The notes under the pieces were generated by a model, which saw only the letters and a list, made by a program, of their open reading frames with translations, did not search any database and was not told the DNA's origin. Below, piece by piece: positions 50,353 through 57,703 of a DNA stretch of 64,000 nucleotides. The DNA comes from Allopusillimonas soli (GTDB lineage: Bacteria; Pseudomonadota; Gammaproteobacteria; Burkholderiales; Burkholderiaceae_B). A program made the translations under genes and the position numbers. The stretch's first letter is position 1. Each line of letters begins with the position of its first letter. The stretch covers positions 1 through 64,000 of the forward strand of contig NZ_SDQC01000008.1 in the NCBI RefSeq assembly GCF_004153445.1. Reading direction: 5' to 3'.

Positions 50353-50742
50353 TCAAATGGCGCATTGGCCCTGCCGCCGTGACGACGGGGCGGCAAGCGC
50401 TCGTTCCGTGTGCTTTAACCATGCGGTTGCCTGTTTACCTATGCTGTCCGTCAGAGCAATTGCCTGGCCGTATTGCCCCTTGGATATGAGACGCAGATCC
50501 ATCGCCAGACGAACAGCGAGGTTGACCGCCTCAATCTCCGTGCGCATGCGCGCAAGCGGGCCTCGTCTGTCCTCGGTGGTATTGGCCTCATAGACACGCA
50601 TCACAAGGCCGACCGACTGGCGGCGCAGTTCCTTGCCGAAATCGGCCTTGTAGTTTCTGGGCATGTTGGCCACCAATTTGGTGATCAACAGCGTCAGGTC
50701 ATACGTTGCCTTGTAGATGCGGGTGTCTGTATGTAGGGCCAT
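50353..50742 (-). CDS. avd: Avd, accessory variability determinant
   Basis: A 129-residue, all-helical protein of the Avd/S23-like four-helix-bundle family (YKATYDLTLLITKLVANMPR, GKELRRQSVGLVMRVYEAN, AVNLAVRLAMDLRLISKGQY). In BPP-1, a basic Avd pentamer binds the reverse transcriptase and template RNA and is needed for mutagenic cDNA synthesis. Its position between target and template repeat is diagnostic. Confidence 0.9.
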   Translation of the reverse strand: MALHTDTRIYKATYDLTLLITKLVANMPRNYKADFGKELRRQSVGLVMRVYEANTTEDRRGPLARMRTEIEAVNLAVRLAMDLRLISKGQYGQAIALTDSIGKQATAWLKHTERALAAPSSRRQGQCAI

Positions 50743-50749
50743 GGTCAGG

Positions 50750-50764
50750 CCGGGCTGCGCCCGG
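50750..50764. promoter_or_regulatory. DGR hairpin downstream of VR1
   Basis: CCGGGC (50750-50755) pairs perfectly with GCCCGG (50759-50764) over a 3-base loop. It lies about 28 bases beyond the 3' end of VR1. Hairpins in this position are known in BPP-1 and related DGRs to promote target recognition. Confidence 0.7.
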
Positions 50765-50769
50765 AAGCG

Positions 50770-51186
50770 TTAAAGCGATGAATCGATGATGCTGCGGAAG
50801 GGACGAACCCGAAACTCGTTGTACTTGTGCCAGTTGCCGACGTTGCCGTTCTCGAAGCCGAAGGCCCAGGCGAGGTACTCCGAGTACTGCGCGCTGGTCC
50901 AGTACCAGTCCTCTTTGTCGAACTGACCAGGGACGTTGATATAGGCCAGCATGAGTTCGCGCTGATCAGGTACACGCCAATCGTTGTGGCCATTGATTTC
51001 GCCCTTGGCCTGGACGGCCTCGGCGGCGTTGCGAAACGTCACGTCCTCGATATCGAACTGGACGCCACCGGGTTCAACCAGGTGATGCAGCTGTCCATCT
51101 TTCATGAGACTGCCCACGTAGGTACCGCCCTGCTCTGGCCAAGGCTGGCCGATGGCTGGAATTTGGGTTTCTGTCGCTGCTGTCAT
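50770..51186 (-). CDS. DGR target protein 2 (DUF1566/C-type-lectin fold), intact
   Basis: A 138-residue DUF1566-type protein. NDWRVPDQRELMLAY is near residue 80, then WYWTSAQYSEYLAWAF and ends in FRVRPFR before a short tail. The last 40 residues are VR1; variable codons give Y, L, F, G, G, H and Y where the template encodes N, N, I, D, N, N and N. No signal peptide or lipobox. GGAG lies eight bases before the ATG at 51186, just after the VR2 hairpin. It is the intact partner of the frameshifted upstream copy. Confidence 0.85.
   Translation of the reverse strand: MTAATETQIPAIGQPWPEQGGTYVGSLMKDGQLHHLVEPGGVQFDIEDVTFRNAAEAVQAKGEINGHNDWRVPDQRELMLAYINVPGQFDKEDWYWTSAQYSEYLAWAFGFENGNVGNWHKYNEFRVRPFRSIIDSSL
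50793..50892 (-). repeat. DGR variable repeat VR1
   Basis: This 100-base repeat aligns without gaps to the template at 50118-50217. Nine internal differences were found and all nine are at template adenines (A to T four times, A to G three, A to C two). The only other mismatch is the very first codon base at the 5' border (G for T). The shared 3' part GAGTTTCGGGTTCGTCCC is the candidate IMH. Confidence 0.93.
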
Positions 51187-51199
51187 TGCTATGGCTCCT

Positions 51200-51216
51200 A
51201 TCGGGCTTCGCCCGAT
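51200..51216. promoter_or_regulatory. DGR hairpin downstream of VR2
   Basis: ATCGGGC (51200-51206) pairs perfectly with GCCCGAT (51210-51216) over a 3-base loop that reads GAA on the transcribed strand. It lies about 30 bases beyond VR2 and just before the ribosome site of target 2. It resembles the GNA-type looped hairpin that aids retrohoming in BPP-1. Confidence 0.7.
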
Positions 51217-51232
51217 TAAATGGGTGAAGGGA

Positions 51233-51798
51233 TCAATAGGTAAATCTGCGGAAGGGACGAACCCGAAACTCGTAGCTCTTGCTCCAGCGGTTGACGTCGC
51301 CGTAGTCGAAGTCGATGGCCCAGGCGGTGCCCTCCGAGTACTGCGAGCTGGTCCAGTACATGATCTTTTGAAATAGGTGTGCCACGTTGGCCTGGGCGAT
51401 CTGAAGCTCACGCTTAGCCGGCAGATACCAGTCTGCATGCCCGCCCGCGTCGTGATCAGATGCCACCTTCGCTGCCGGATGCTCGTTGCCGCGCAACGCA
51501 TTGGTATTGCACAGCCATCCCAGGTGCTGCCAGCGCCGTCCACGGAGGTGCCATACCGGCCCCATTCGCACGGGCCCAAATCGGCCTCGGCCACGACGAG
51601 CCCGTAGACAACTCCGTCGTCTCCGAGGATATCGCCAGCGAAGAAGCCGCCCTCGCTCTCAATAAATTGCCCGATCTTGTAACGTGGTACTGCACCAGCA
51701 GCTCTGGACTGCAGCTGATCTATCAACTGCTTGACTGCGCTATCGACTGGCAGCGCCACGCTACTGCCGGCGCCCAGGTTGAATTGAATGGTGTTCAT
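51233..51798 (-). pseudogene. DGR target gene 1 (DUF1566), one-base frameshift
   Basis: Starting at 51798 after GAGGA, the protein reads as a DUF1566 phage protein through GTSVDGAGSTWDG. It must then shift frame near 51515 to continue as NTNALRGNEHPAAK, then DWYLPAKREL, MYWTSSQYSEGTAWAIDF and FRVRPFRRF to the stop at 51233. Restoring one G in the run at 51515-51516 gives WDGLCNTNAL and an intact 188-residue protein. Without it, translation runs on out of frame. The cause could be real decay or a sequencing error. VR2 forms its C terminus. Confidence 0.75.
51247..51346 (-). repeat. DGR variable repeat VR2
   Basis: This 100-base repeat aligns without gaps to the template at 50118-50217. Eleven internal differences were counted; ten are at template adenines, and one is a G to C in the codon before a mutated AAC. 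It differs from VR1 at nearly all mutated codons, so the two repeats were diversified independently. Confidence 0.92.
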
Positions 51799-51819
51799 GA
51801 GTCCTCGCTTTGGTGAGAA

Positions 51820-52053
51820 TTAAAGGGTGTTGCCTGTACCGCGGACGGCTCGATACGCCAGCCCACGCTTTTCGATGTATCCGGCCTGCACAGCCGCAGC
51901 ACAAGCGCCAGCTGGCCAGCCACCGGTATCGATGTCGCGCCGCTCTATGGCCTCAAGCAGATCCTCCCAAGACATCCAGCCGTCACCAGGGGCGCGCAGC
52001 AGGATGTTGCGTATCTGGATCCAAACAACTGGCGACTGGGCGCGCAAGCTCAT
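51820..52053 (-). CDS. Hypothetical phage protein
   Basis: A 77-residue protein. DGWMSWEDLLEAIERRD and AAVQAGYIEKRGLAYRAVRG suggest a small winged-helix-like fold of the kind seen in phage genes of unknown role. Its ATG overlaps the methyltransferase stop (ATGA). It lies between the methyltransferase and the DGR targets and is probably co-transcribed with them. Confidence 0.6.
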   Translation of the reverse strand: MSLRAQSPVVWIQIRNILLRAPGDGWMSWEDLLEAIERRDIDTGGWPAGACAAAVQAGYIEKRGLAYRAVRGTGNTL

Positions 52054-53930
52054 GCCGACCTCCGTATTTGGGCTTCGTGGGTGAAGTTGGCCGCGATGAG
52101 AGCCTTGGCCACCGGAGGGCAAACACTGTTGCCACACATGCGCACCTGGGCTGACTTGGATAGCGGGATTCGCGGCAGCTTGCTCGGGTCACCGTCCACC
52201 TGGCGCCCGTCCACGAAAAGGACGGAAGGATCTGGAATCTCGTCAATGACATAGTTCTCCGGGAACCCCTGGGCTCGATATAATTCGCGCGGGGTCAGCA
52301 TGCGCAAGGTGATATCGACCAGCACCCAATTTCCAACCAGGATGATGTCGGCAGGTTCCGGAAAATGCTCGGGGAGGTGCTGATGCATGAGGGCCGCACA
52401 TGCTTTGGCGCGCTCGAGCTGGCCAGCGTCCAATAGATCGGCAGATACCTGGATAGTCTGCACGACGCCCATGCGGGCCTTGGTGGTCAGTGTGTGCATG
52501 GGCTCATTAGCGCCCTGCCACTGCCCTCCTTCGCTGTAATACTTAACAAAATAAGCGGTTACCAGGCGCTGATTGCTACCCGATGCGGTAATGGTGGACA
52601 CGGGGACGCTGACAGCACGACCGTCTCCGTCATAGAAGCCACCATTGGCCTGCTCCATAAAAGCCGTGACCAGGGCCTGTTCGCCCCTGTGGGCGCCGGT
52701 GACAGTGCGCAGTGGCTCGGACGCCGAATTGCCGGACCTGATGCCATGATGTGTCAAGTGCGTTAGATGGGCGGCAACAAGAGCGTGTTTGTTTGCTGCC
52801 ACCACGGTGCCCAGAGATTGATCAATGTCCTGCGCGCGCGCCTTCTGCCCTGCCCTTTCACCGTAGCCGATGGTGATCAGGTTGGCTGCGACCAGCGCAT
52901 GATGCGTGCCGCCAGCGGAGACTGTCGAAAGAGGCGCCCGAGTATCATCCCCCTGTAGATGGCTTTCACTGGTACCGCGCAAGGGGGCGATGAACGGCTC
53001 AAGGAGGGGCTGAGCGATGCATGCATCTGCCTTGGCGGTGACCGTCTGGGCCGGGCGGGAAACGGGCCGAGATGGGGACTGGCCCATGCGGCCACCGACG
53101 CCCACAATGAAGGGCTGTGGATTGTTCAGCACGTACCGCCATGCGCCCTTTGCCACGCGCCGCATGGTGTTCTGCGCGAGGGGGCGCGCCCGCCCAAAGA
53201 TGGAGCGCGCAGGCAGGGAAAAATCAATGCATTCGGAGGCTGTACGGAACGGCAGAAGCTTTCCGGCAATGACAGCGGCTGAGGTGGGCTCGCCGTTGGT
53301 CGGCTCCGGCCAGACGATGGGCAGGCCGTCTCGGCGCGCGACCATAAAGAAGCGCCGGCGGATGGTGGGCGTGTCATGATCGCAAGCGCGCAACTCCGTC
53401 CAATCCAGCGTGTAGCCATGCTCACGCAGCTGGCGTACGAAGCTTTTGAAGGTGCGGCCCTTGCGCAGCGGATCCGGCCTGGCCTTGCCGTCCTCTCCGA
53501 TAATCAGCGGGCCCCATGTCCGGAATTCCTCGACGTTCTCCAGCGCGATGACGCGGGGGCGGCACTTTGCTACCCAGCGCATTGCCACCCAGGCAAGACC
53601 CCGAATATGCTTTTCGACCGGCGTGCCGCCCTTGGCCTTGCTGAAATGTTTGCAATCGGGCGAAAGCCATACCAGTCCCACAGGCTGATTGCCAGTCACA
53701 GCTATAGGATCGACGTCCCAGACTGACTCGCATAGATGCCGGGTATAGGGGTGGTTAAGCGCATGCATGGCCAGCGCTTCAGGGTCGTGATTGATGGCAA
53801 TATCAACCGGGCGCCCGAAAGCCTCTTCCAGACCCTCGCTGGTGCCGCCGCCGCCCGCGAAATTATCAATGATGAGCTCGTCCGGAATGGCCAGATCAAG
53901 CTGTCTGCGATCAGCAATATGGGGGCGCAT
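52050..53930 (-). CDS. Phage DNA cytosine-5 methyltransferase
   Basis: A 626-residue C5 methyltransferase. Motif I is IIDNFAGGGGTSEGLEEAFG. Motif IV reads WLSPDCKHFSKAKGG, with the catalytic cysteine but D in place of the usual P before it. Motif VI is ALENVEEF, and the late GFPENYVID plus MCGNSVCPPVAKAL are motifs IX-X. An unusually long middle part holds the target-recognition region. It may protect phage DNA from host restriction; the target sequence is unknown. No cognate endonuclease is adjacent. Confidence 0.9.
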   Translation of the reverse strand: MRPHIADRRQLDLAIPDELIIDNFAGGGGTSEGLEEAFGRPVDIAINHDPEALAMHALNHPYTRHLCESVWDVDPIAVTGNQPVGLVWLSPDCKHFSKAKGGTPVEKHIRGLAWVAMRWVAKCRPRVIALENVEEFRTWGPLIIGEDGKARPDPLRKGRTFKSFVRQLREHGYTLDWTELRACDHDTPTIRRRFFMVARRDGLPIVWPEPTNGEPTSAAVIAGKLLPFRTASECIDFSLPARSIFGRARPLAQNTMRRVAKGAWRYVLNNPQPFIVGVGGRMGQSPSRPVSRPAQTVTAKADACIAQPLLEPFIAPLRGTSESHLQGDDTRAPLSTVSAGGTHHALVAANLITIGYGERAGQKARAQDIDQSLGTVVAANKHALVAAHLTHLTHHGIRSGNSASEPLRTVTGAHRGEQALVTAFMEQANGGFYDGDGRAVSVPVSTITASGSNQRLVTAYFVKYYSEGGQWQGANEPMHTLTTKARMGVVQTIQVSADLLDAGQLERAKACAALMHQHLPEHFPEPADIILVGNWVLVDITLRMLTPRELYRAQGFPENYVIDEIPDPSVLFVDGRQVDGDPSKLPRIPLSKSAQVRMCGNSVCPPVAKALIAANFTHEAQIRRSA

Positions 53931-53998
53931 CAGTCACTACCTCCAAAGAGCGCGTCGAAGATCGCGGCAATGAGTTCGCCGATATCAGCCCAGATCAC
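53930..53998 (-). CDS. Possible 22-residue peptide gene
   Basis: A GTG-started frame (GGAG seven bases upstream) encodes VIWADIGELIAAIFDALFGG and ends in TGATG overlapping the methyltransferase start. It also overlaps the end of rdgC. An amphipathic or membrane peptide is possible, and so is a chance frame. Confidence 0.25.
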   Translation of the reverse strand: MIWADIGELIAAIFDALFGGSD

Positions 53999-54890
53999 TA
54001 TCCATCTCCCCGCCAAGCGCGGCCACAATGTCATTGATGAGGCTGGCCAATTCGCCTGTCATGAGAGCAAAATCACCCTCCCAGGCTTCAATGGCGTTGC
54101 GCTCGCTGCCCTGCCCTTCCTTGAGTATGTCCAGTGCTGCTATACGGTTGATGGTCAAATCCGCCGTCAAAATAAAAGAGACGCGATCAGACCAGGTCAA
54201 CGCCAGGCGCGTGCACTGTTTACCGGATTGAATGTGCTGGTGAACTTCTTGCGGCTCCACGGACACATGCTGGTAGCGCACTTTTGCACGCGCCTGGCCG
54301 AGAGACTTGAGCTCGGTATCCTGATCGATGGAGAAGATCTCGGGGGCGGCATCCTCGCACAGCCAATTGGTCATAACCGCAGCGGGGGCCTGATTGACCT
54401 GCAGCATGAGCAGCGGAAATGGGCCGATGGCCTTGCCGAGCATGCCCAGGACGACGTCAGCCCGGTGCGCCGCGGCAGTATCGATTACGGCCAGACGGTT
54501 TCGCGTGTCGATCCAGACCTGCGTGTCGGTTTCGGTGAAAAATGCCTTAGGCAGCAACTCATCGGTGATCTGTTCCTTGATCTCGCGCATCTGCCTGCGC
54601 CCCGGCATAAAACCTTGCTGCTGAGCGATTTCGCCCGCCCGGTCTCGGGCAGCGCGGTTTACGACCGACGCGGGCAAGAGTTTTTTTGCTGTTCTAAGGC
54701 ATAGCAGGTACTGGCCATCCTGCGAATACACCAGCCCCAGATCCTCGCGCGGCGGCACCCATCCCATGGACTGCATTTCCTGCCCGCCAATGGGCCGGTA
54801 GCCAAACTGGGCCAGCTTCTGTTCGAGTTCGTCTGCTGACAGCGCAAAAGATGGTGCCAGACGGTAGATTTTTAGATTCTTGAACCACAT
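53985..54890 (-). CDS. rdgC: Recombination-associated protein RdgC, phage copy
   Basis: A 301-residue RdgC beginning MWFKNLKIYRLAPSF, with MGWVPPRE near residue 42 and the LLPASVVN block. RdgC forms a ring around DNA and limits RecA. Phage copies are thought to favour phage recombination or shield DNA. The gene sits in the leftward operon, behind the operator cluster at 55.15 kb. Confidence 0.92.
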   Translation of the reverse strand: MWFKNLKIYRLAPSFALSADELEQKLAQFGYRPIGGQEMQSMGWVPPREDLGLVYSQDGQYLLCLRTAKKLLPASVVNRAARDRAGEIAQQQGFMPGRRQMREIKEQITDELLPKAFFTETDTQVWIDTRNRLAVIDTAAAHRADVVLGMLGKAIGPFPLLMLQVNQAPAAVMTNWLCEDAAPEIFSIDQDTELKSLGQARAKVRYQHVSVEPQEVHQHIQSGKQCTRLALTWSDRVSFILTADLTINRIAALDILKEGQGSERNAIEAWEGDFALMTGELASLINDIVAALGGEMDSDLG

Positions 54891-54893
54891 GGC

Positions 54894-55100
54894 TCACCCC
54901 CAGATCCAGAGCGCAATGCGCAAGGTCGCCCATATGACGGCAACAGTGCCACCGACATAGAGAACCGCATCAATGACGGGAATCTTGGTGCTGTCTTTCG
55001 CCCAGGCACCAATACCGTCGTAACGACTGGCGCGGGGAAAGCGCAGAGTGAAGTTGGAATGGCTGCGGTCTATGCCACCAGGCCAGTTGGATGATTGCAT
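54894..55100 (-). CDS. Small membrane-anchored phage protein
   Basis: A 68-residue protein with a hydrophilic N terminus and one hydrophobic helix at about residues 42-66 (DAVLYVGGTVAVIWATLRIALW). GGGAGAGG precedes the start. It is the first gene behind the operators at 55145-55218 and ends just before rdgC. The family is not recognised. Confidence 0.6.
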   Translation of the reverse strand: MQSSNWPGGIDRSHSNFTLRFPRASRYDGIGAWAKDSTKIPVIDAVLYVGGTVAVIWATLRIALWIWG

Positions 55101-55144
55101 TGCCTCTCCCGTCGTGTGGTGCGCCTTTCTATGCGCGACGAGAG

Positions 55145-55218
55145 AATATTAGGCTACGCCTTATTTTAAGTCAATAGGCATCGCCTAATTATTTTTTGAT
55201 TTTTCGTTAGGCTATGCC
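55145..55218. promoter_or_regulatory. Phage operator cluster before the rdgC operon
   Basis: Three copies of a TTAGGC-nnn-GCCTAA-like palindrome lie here: TTAGGCTACGCCTTA (55149-55163), ATAGGCATCGCCTAA (55174-55188) and TTAGGCTATGCC (55207-55218). The first copy, extended to 20 bases (55145-55164), is identical to one in the repressor/YdaS promoter (59123-59142). It is AT-rich between copies. Repressor control of the leftward rdgC-methyltransferase-DGR operon is inferred. Confidence 0.72.
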
Positions 55219-55488
55219 GGCTTTTGTGTCTGGCAGTGTGGAACTGGCTAGCCTGCAGCGAACATCCAGCGCCTCAGAACTGCTTGTTGCTAGAAGGTCC
55301 CTGAACTGATCGGGAGGCAATACATTCAAAAACCAGTCGAATTGCTCATGCAGCACATAGCACAAGGTTTCATGCTGTTTGAGATCAGCGAGCAGCGCCT
55401 GATATGTATCCACGTCAATGCGAACATAATGCCCGTCGTCCTGCTGTCGGTCCGCACTGGCTATGGATTTATGTTGGCTACGGCGCAT
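55207..55488 (-). CDS. Hypothetical phage protein
   Basis: A 93-residue protein (YVRIDVDTYQALLADLKQHETL, FDWFLNVLPPDQFRDLL) that is mainly helical. AGGAG seven bases before the ATG at 55488 decides the start. Its 3' end overlaps the third operator copy. The family is unknown. Confidence 0.55.
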   Translation of the reverse strand: MRRSQHKSIASADRQQDDGHYVRIDVDTYQALLADLKQHETLCYVLHEQFDWFLNVLPPDQFRDLLATSSSEALDVRCRLASSTLPDTKAGIA

Positions 55489-55804
55489 GCAATCACTCCT
55501 CTTTCCCATTCCATAACGGGATTGCTACGGTCATTATTTGGACGGTCGATCCAAATGCTGCTCTTTGTAGCCATATATTGCACTGTGTTTTTGTACAGTG
55601 CAAGTACACGCCAGCATAGCAACTGGGAAAACTACGCCAGAGTAGGCTCTCGGAACGAAGTCAGTGTTTTCCCTTATAAGCACACAATGAGATGAACTTG
55701 ACTTATGCTTGGCGGCAAGCGATATCGCTCGTAAATATGTTTATTTTCAGCATGTTATGAATTGATGATGTATTACTACACAACCACCGCAGACCACGCG
55801 ACAA
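55489..55804. other. 316-base gap with a perfect inverted repeat
   Basis: No convincing gene. TTGCACTGT (55578-55586) and ACAGTGCAA (55595-55603) form a 9-base perfect inverted repeat with an 8-base spacer, a candidate regulator site or hairpin. The stretch near 55710-55790 is AT-rich and unassigned. Confidence 0.45.
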
Positions 55805-55825
55805 CAAAAAACCCGCCGAAGCGGG
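55805..55825 (-). terminator. Terminator of the HipA-like/DUF3037 cassette
   Basis: On the minus strand CCCGC pairs with GCGGG over TTCG (55812-55825) and is followed by TTTTTT. It lies 27 bases past the DUF3037 stop and ends that transcript. Confidence 0.82.
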
Positions 55826-55851
55826 CTATCTCGATTATGTAAGCACCCAAA

Positions 55852-56724
55852 CTAAGAAGATGAATCAATGGGAATAATCGATGAACGATGCTCACGAATT
55901 CGATCCGCAAATGAATCCAAAAGCGCTATTTCAGTACCCGCACTCATAACGTCAATCTTCTTGTGTGGTGCTGCCTTTAGCAGGTTGATAGCCTTGTGAA
56001 ATGCTTCCGCCAAGTTAGGACTGCTAGGCGGCGTGGCCACATAATACAGAGCGAATTCTTCAGCCGAATCCCTGATTGCGGTTATCTCGCCAACGTGCTT
56101 GTGAGCTTTGTTTCTTATTGCATCACCGTCCGCTAGATCAAAAGAGACCGTTTCAATGCAATGCCAAACTCCATTTTTCCAGGCAAAAGGAAACTGAACT
56201 TCATCTATCTGGCCTTGAATCAATTTAGGTGCAAAATATCTGTCCAAGTGGCGATCTACCAAATTCTTGTGAAAACTTTGCCATGCATCCCGATCAGTGA
56301 CGCGATTAGCTGGCCTTTTGCGATCGTATTTGCCACAGTACCGTTCATACAGATTTATGAATGTCGCCTCTAGATTTCTAGATAGGCCTGCAGCCACGGA
56401 ACTCCATTGCAATGCGCTGTCATCTTTTGGGAAAAACTCATTGAGATACTCATCTAATGCGCTTGGCTTCAATCCCAAAACATAGCTATCGAACGCGCTG
56501 GACACTTGCTCCGCGCGCTTATTCACTACTCGCATTAACGCTCGGAAGTTCGCGAGCGTGTTCGAGTCCAATATCTCTCCGGCCAGCCCCAATGAACGTC
56601 GAAACTGGAACTTCAAAAAGTGCGTTGCAGGACAATACAACACGACTCCAGCCGTAAAAAATTCCTGGGTGGCCGTATCGTACATATAACGCAATGTGGC
56701 ATAGAAATACTTTTCGCGTTTCAT
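55852..56724 (-). CDS. DUF3037-like partner of the HipA-like kinase
   Basis: A 290-residue protein opening KREKYFYATLRYMYDTATQEFFTAGVVLY (split by motif), the start expected of DUF3037 proteins. The remainder is helical with no catalytic motif I recognise. DUF3037 genes are regularly paired with HipA-like kinase genes, and here they overlap by four bases. The region is clearly lower in GC than the rest of the prophage, suggesting separate acquisition. Function unknown. Confidence 0.72.
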   Translation of the reverse strand: MKREKYFYATLRYMYDTATQEFFTAGVVLYCPATHFLKFQFRRSLGLAGEILDSNTLANFRALMRVVNKRAEQVSSAFDSYVLGLKPSALDEYLNEFFPKDDSALQWSSVAAGLSRNLEATFINLYERYCGKYDRKRPANRVTDRDAWQSFHKNLVDRHLDRYFAPKLIQGQIDEVQFPFAWKNGVWHCIETVSFDLADGDAIRNKAHKHVGEITAIRDSAEEFALYYVATPPSSPNLAEAFHKAINLLKAAPHKKIDVMSAGTEIALLDSFADRIREHRSSIIPIDSSS

Positions 56725-57509
56725 CGTAGCGCTCCTAATGCCCGCTCCACTACTTCATGTATGTTTGCTCTGGAGTCGAGGATGATGCCTCGAATGCGAT
56801 CAGCCTCATGATTTTCAAGCTTCCACGATGGTGGAAGCGCCCTAAAATAAGCGTCCACACGCCCTTCGTCTATAGTATTCCAAGCATCTTCAAATCGGTT
56901 CAAATCGGCAGGGCAAGACGTAAGCCTTGGTTTCGCAAATATGTGCTGCTGTGGCTGTCTTCGTGAATCAAAACCGCCCTCAATCCACGGCGCTCTCCAA
57001 AAGAGTTCCTGGCTAAAGCACAACTCATGATCAATAATGGCAATTTCACTCCCCGAAAACATACAATTCGGATTTTCCGGACGCCTATCACCATTAATTA
57101 CAATCGCGTCAAAGGTATAGATTTCAGCTGCAGTTTGGCAAAGCGCTTCAGGAACCGATTGATCCGTTCCCCAAACAGCGAAGCCCGTCGGCAATTGAGC
57201 AGAACCAAACGCAAACGTATCACTATTACTGAAGAGGTCCCTGATGATTGGTTCACGAATCGTTTCCACGAACTCGGGATCGACCTGAACGGCGAAAAAT
57301 TCAGGCACGGGGAGATCCAAGTCCTTGGCAATCATTCCGCAAACTGCTTCCACAGCGAGATCCCGAACCCCTTGCATTGTTTTCGCTGAACATTTAACAA
57401 CTGCGTCTACGTAAGTGCCATCCTCTCGCTCACAAGATATCAAGTTAGGGAGCGTTCGCCCTGTCTTCATAGATCTAATAAGACTAGCCGCAAGAACGTT
57501 GTCGAGCAT
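56721..57509 (-). CDS. HipA-like kinase (HipA_2 family)
   Basis: A 262-residue HipA-like kinase. The N-terminal part has VDAVVKCS (a phosphate or lysine strand), and the core has the catalytic-loop block AIVINGDRRPENPNCMF (D and N of the HipA/PI3K-like active site) followed by IAIIDHELCF (metal-binding D). It lacks the HipA N-terminal subdomain 1 and has no HipB neighbour. ATG at 57509 is preferred. It probably phosphorylates a protein or small molecule; a toxin or defence role is a hypothesis. Confidence 0.8.
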   Translation of the reverse strand: MLDNVLAASLIRSMKTGRTLPNLISCEREDGTYVDAVVKCSAKTMQGVRDLAVEAVCGMIAKDLDLPVPEFFAVQVDPEFVETIREPIIRDLFSNSDTFAFGSAQLPTGFAVWGTDQSVPEALCQTAAEIYTFDAIVINGDRRPENPNCMFSGSEIAIIDHELCFSQELFWRAPWIEGGFDSRRQPQQHIFAKPRLTSCPADLNRFEDAWNTIDEGRVDAYFRALPPSWKLENHEADRIRGIILDSRANIHEVVERALGALR

Positions 57510-57703
57510 TCTCAAATTCCAGTGAGCGCAATACCGTCAGTTACCGTGCTGATTGTTACGTATTGTATACAAATTTGCAAATTGGCCTCCTTTACACGGA
57601 AGCCGCAACGAGACTGTCTTCTATCGAGGTACTTCCAACTTAGGCTGGTCGGCACGGCGAACAACTCTGTCATTTGAGTATTCTTTACACGAACCAAGTG
57701 AGG

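Noticed and set aside
50770-51798. Single 342-residue protein spanning both DGR targets
   Set aside because: The middle part (about residues 100-204) is an out-of-frame reading of the VR2 target. The family pattern needs a one-base shift, and target 2 has its own ribosome site and start at 51186.
57512-57697. 61-codon minus-strand frame ahead of the HipA-like kinase, ending over its start
   Set aside because: There is no clear ribosome site and the composition is unconvincing; the AT-rich stretch is better read as the promoter and leader of the kinase cassette.
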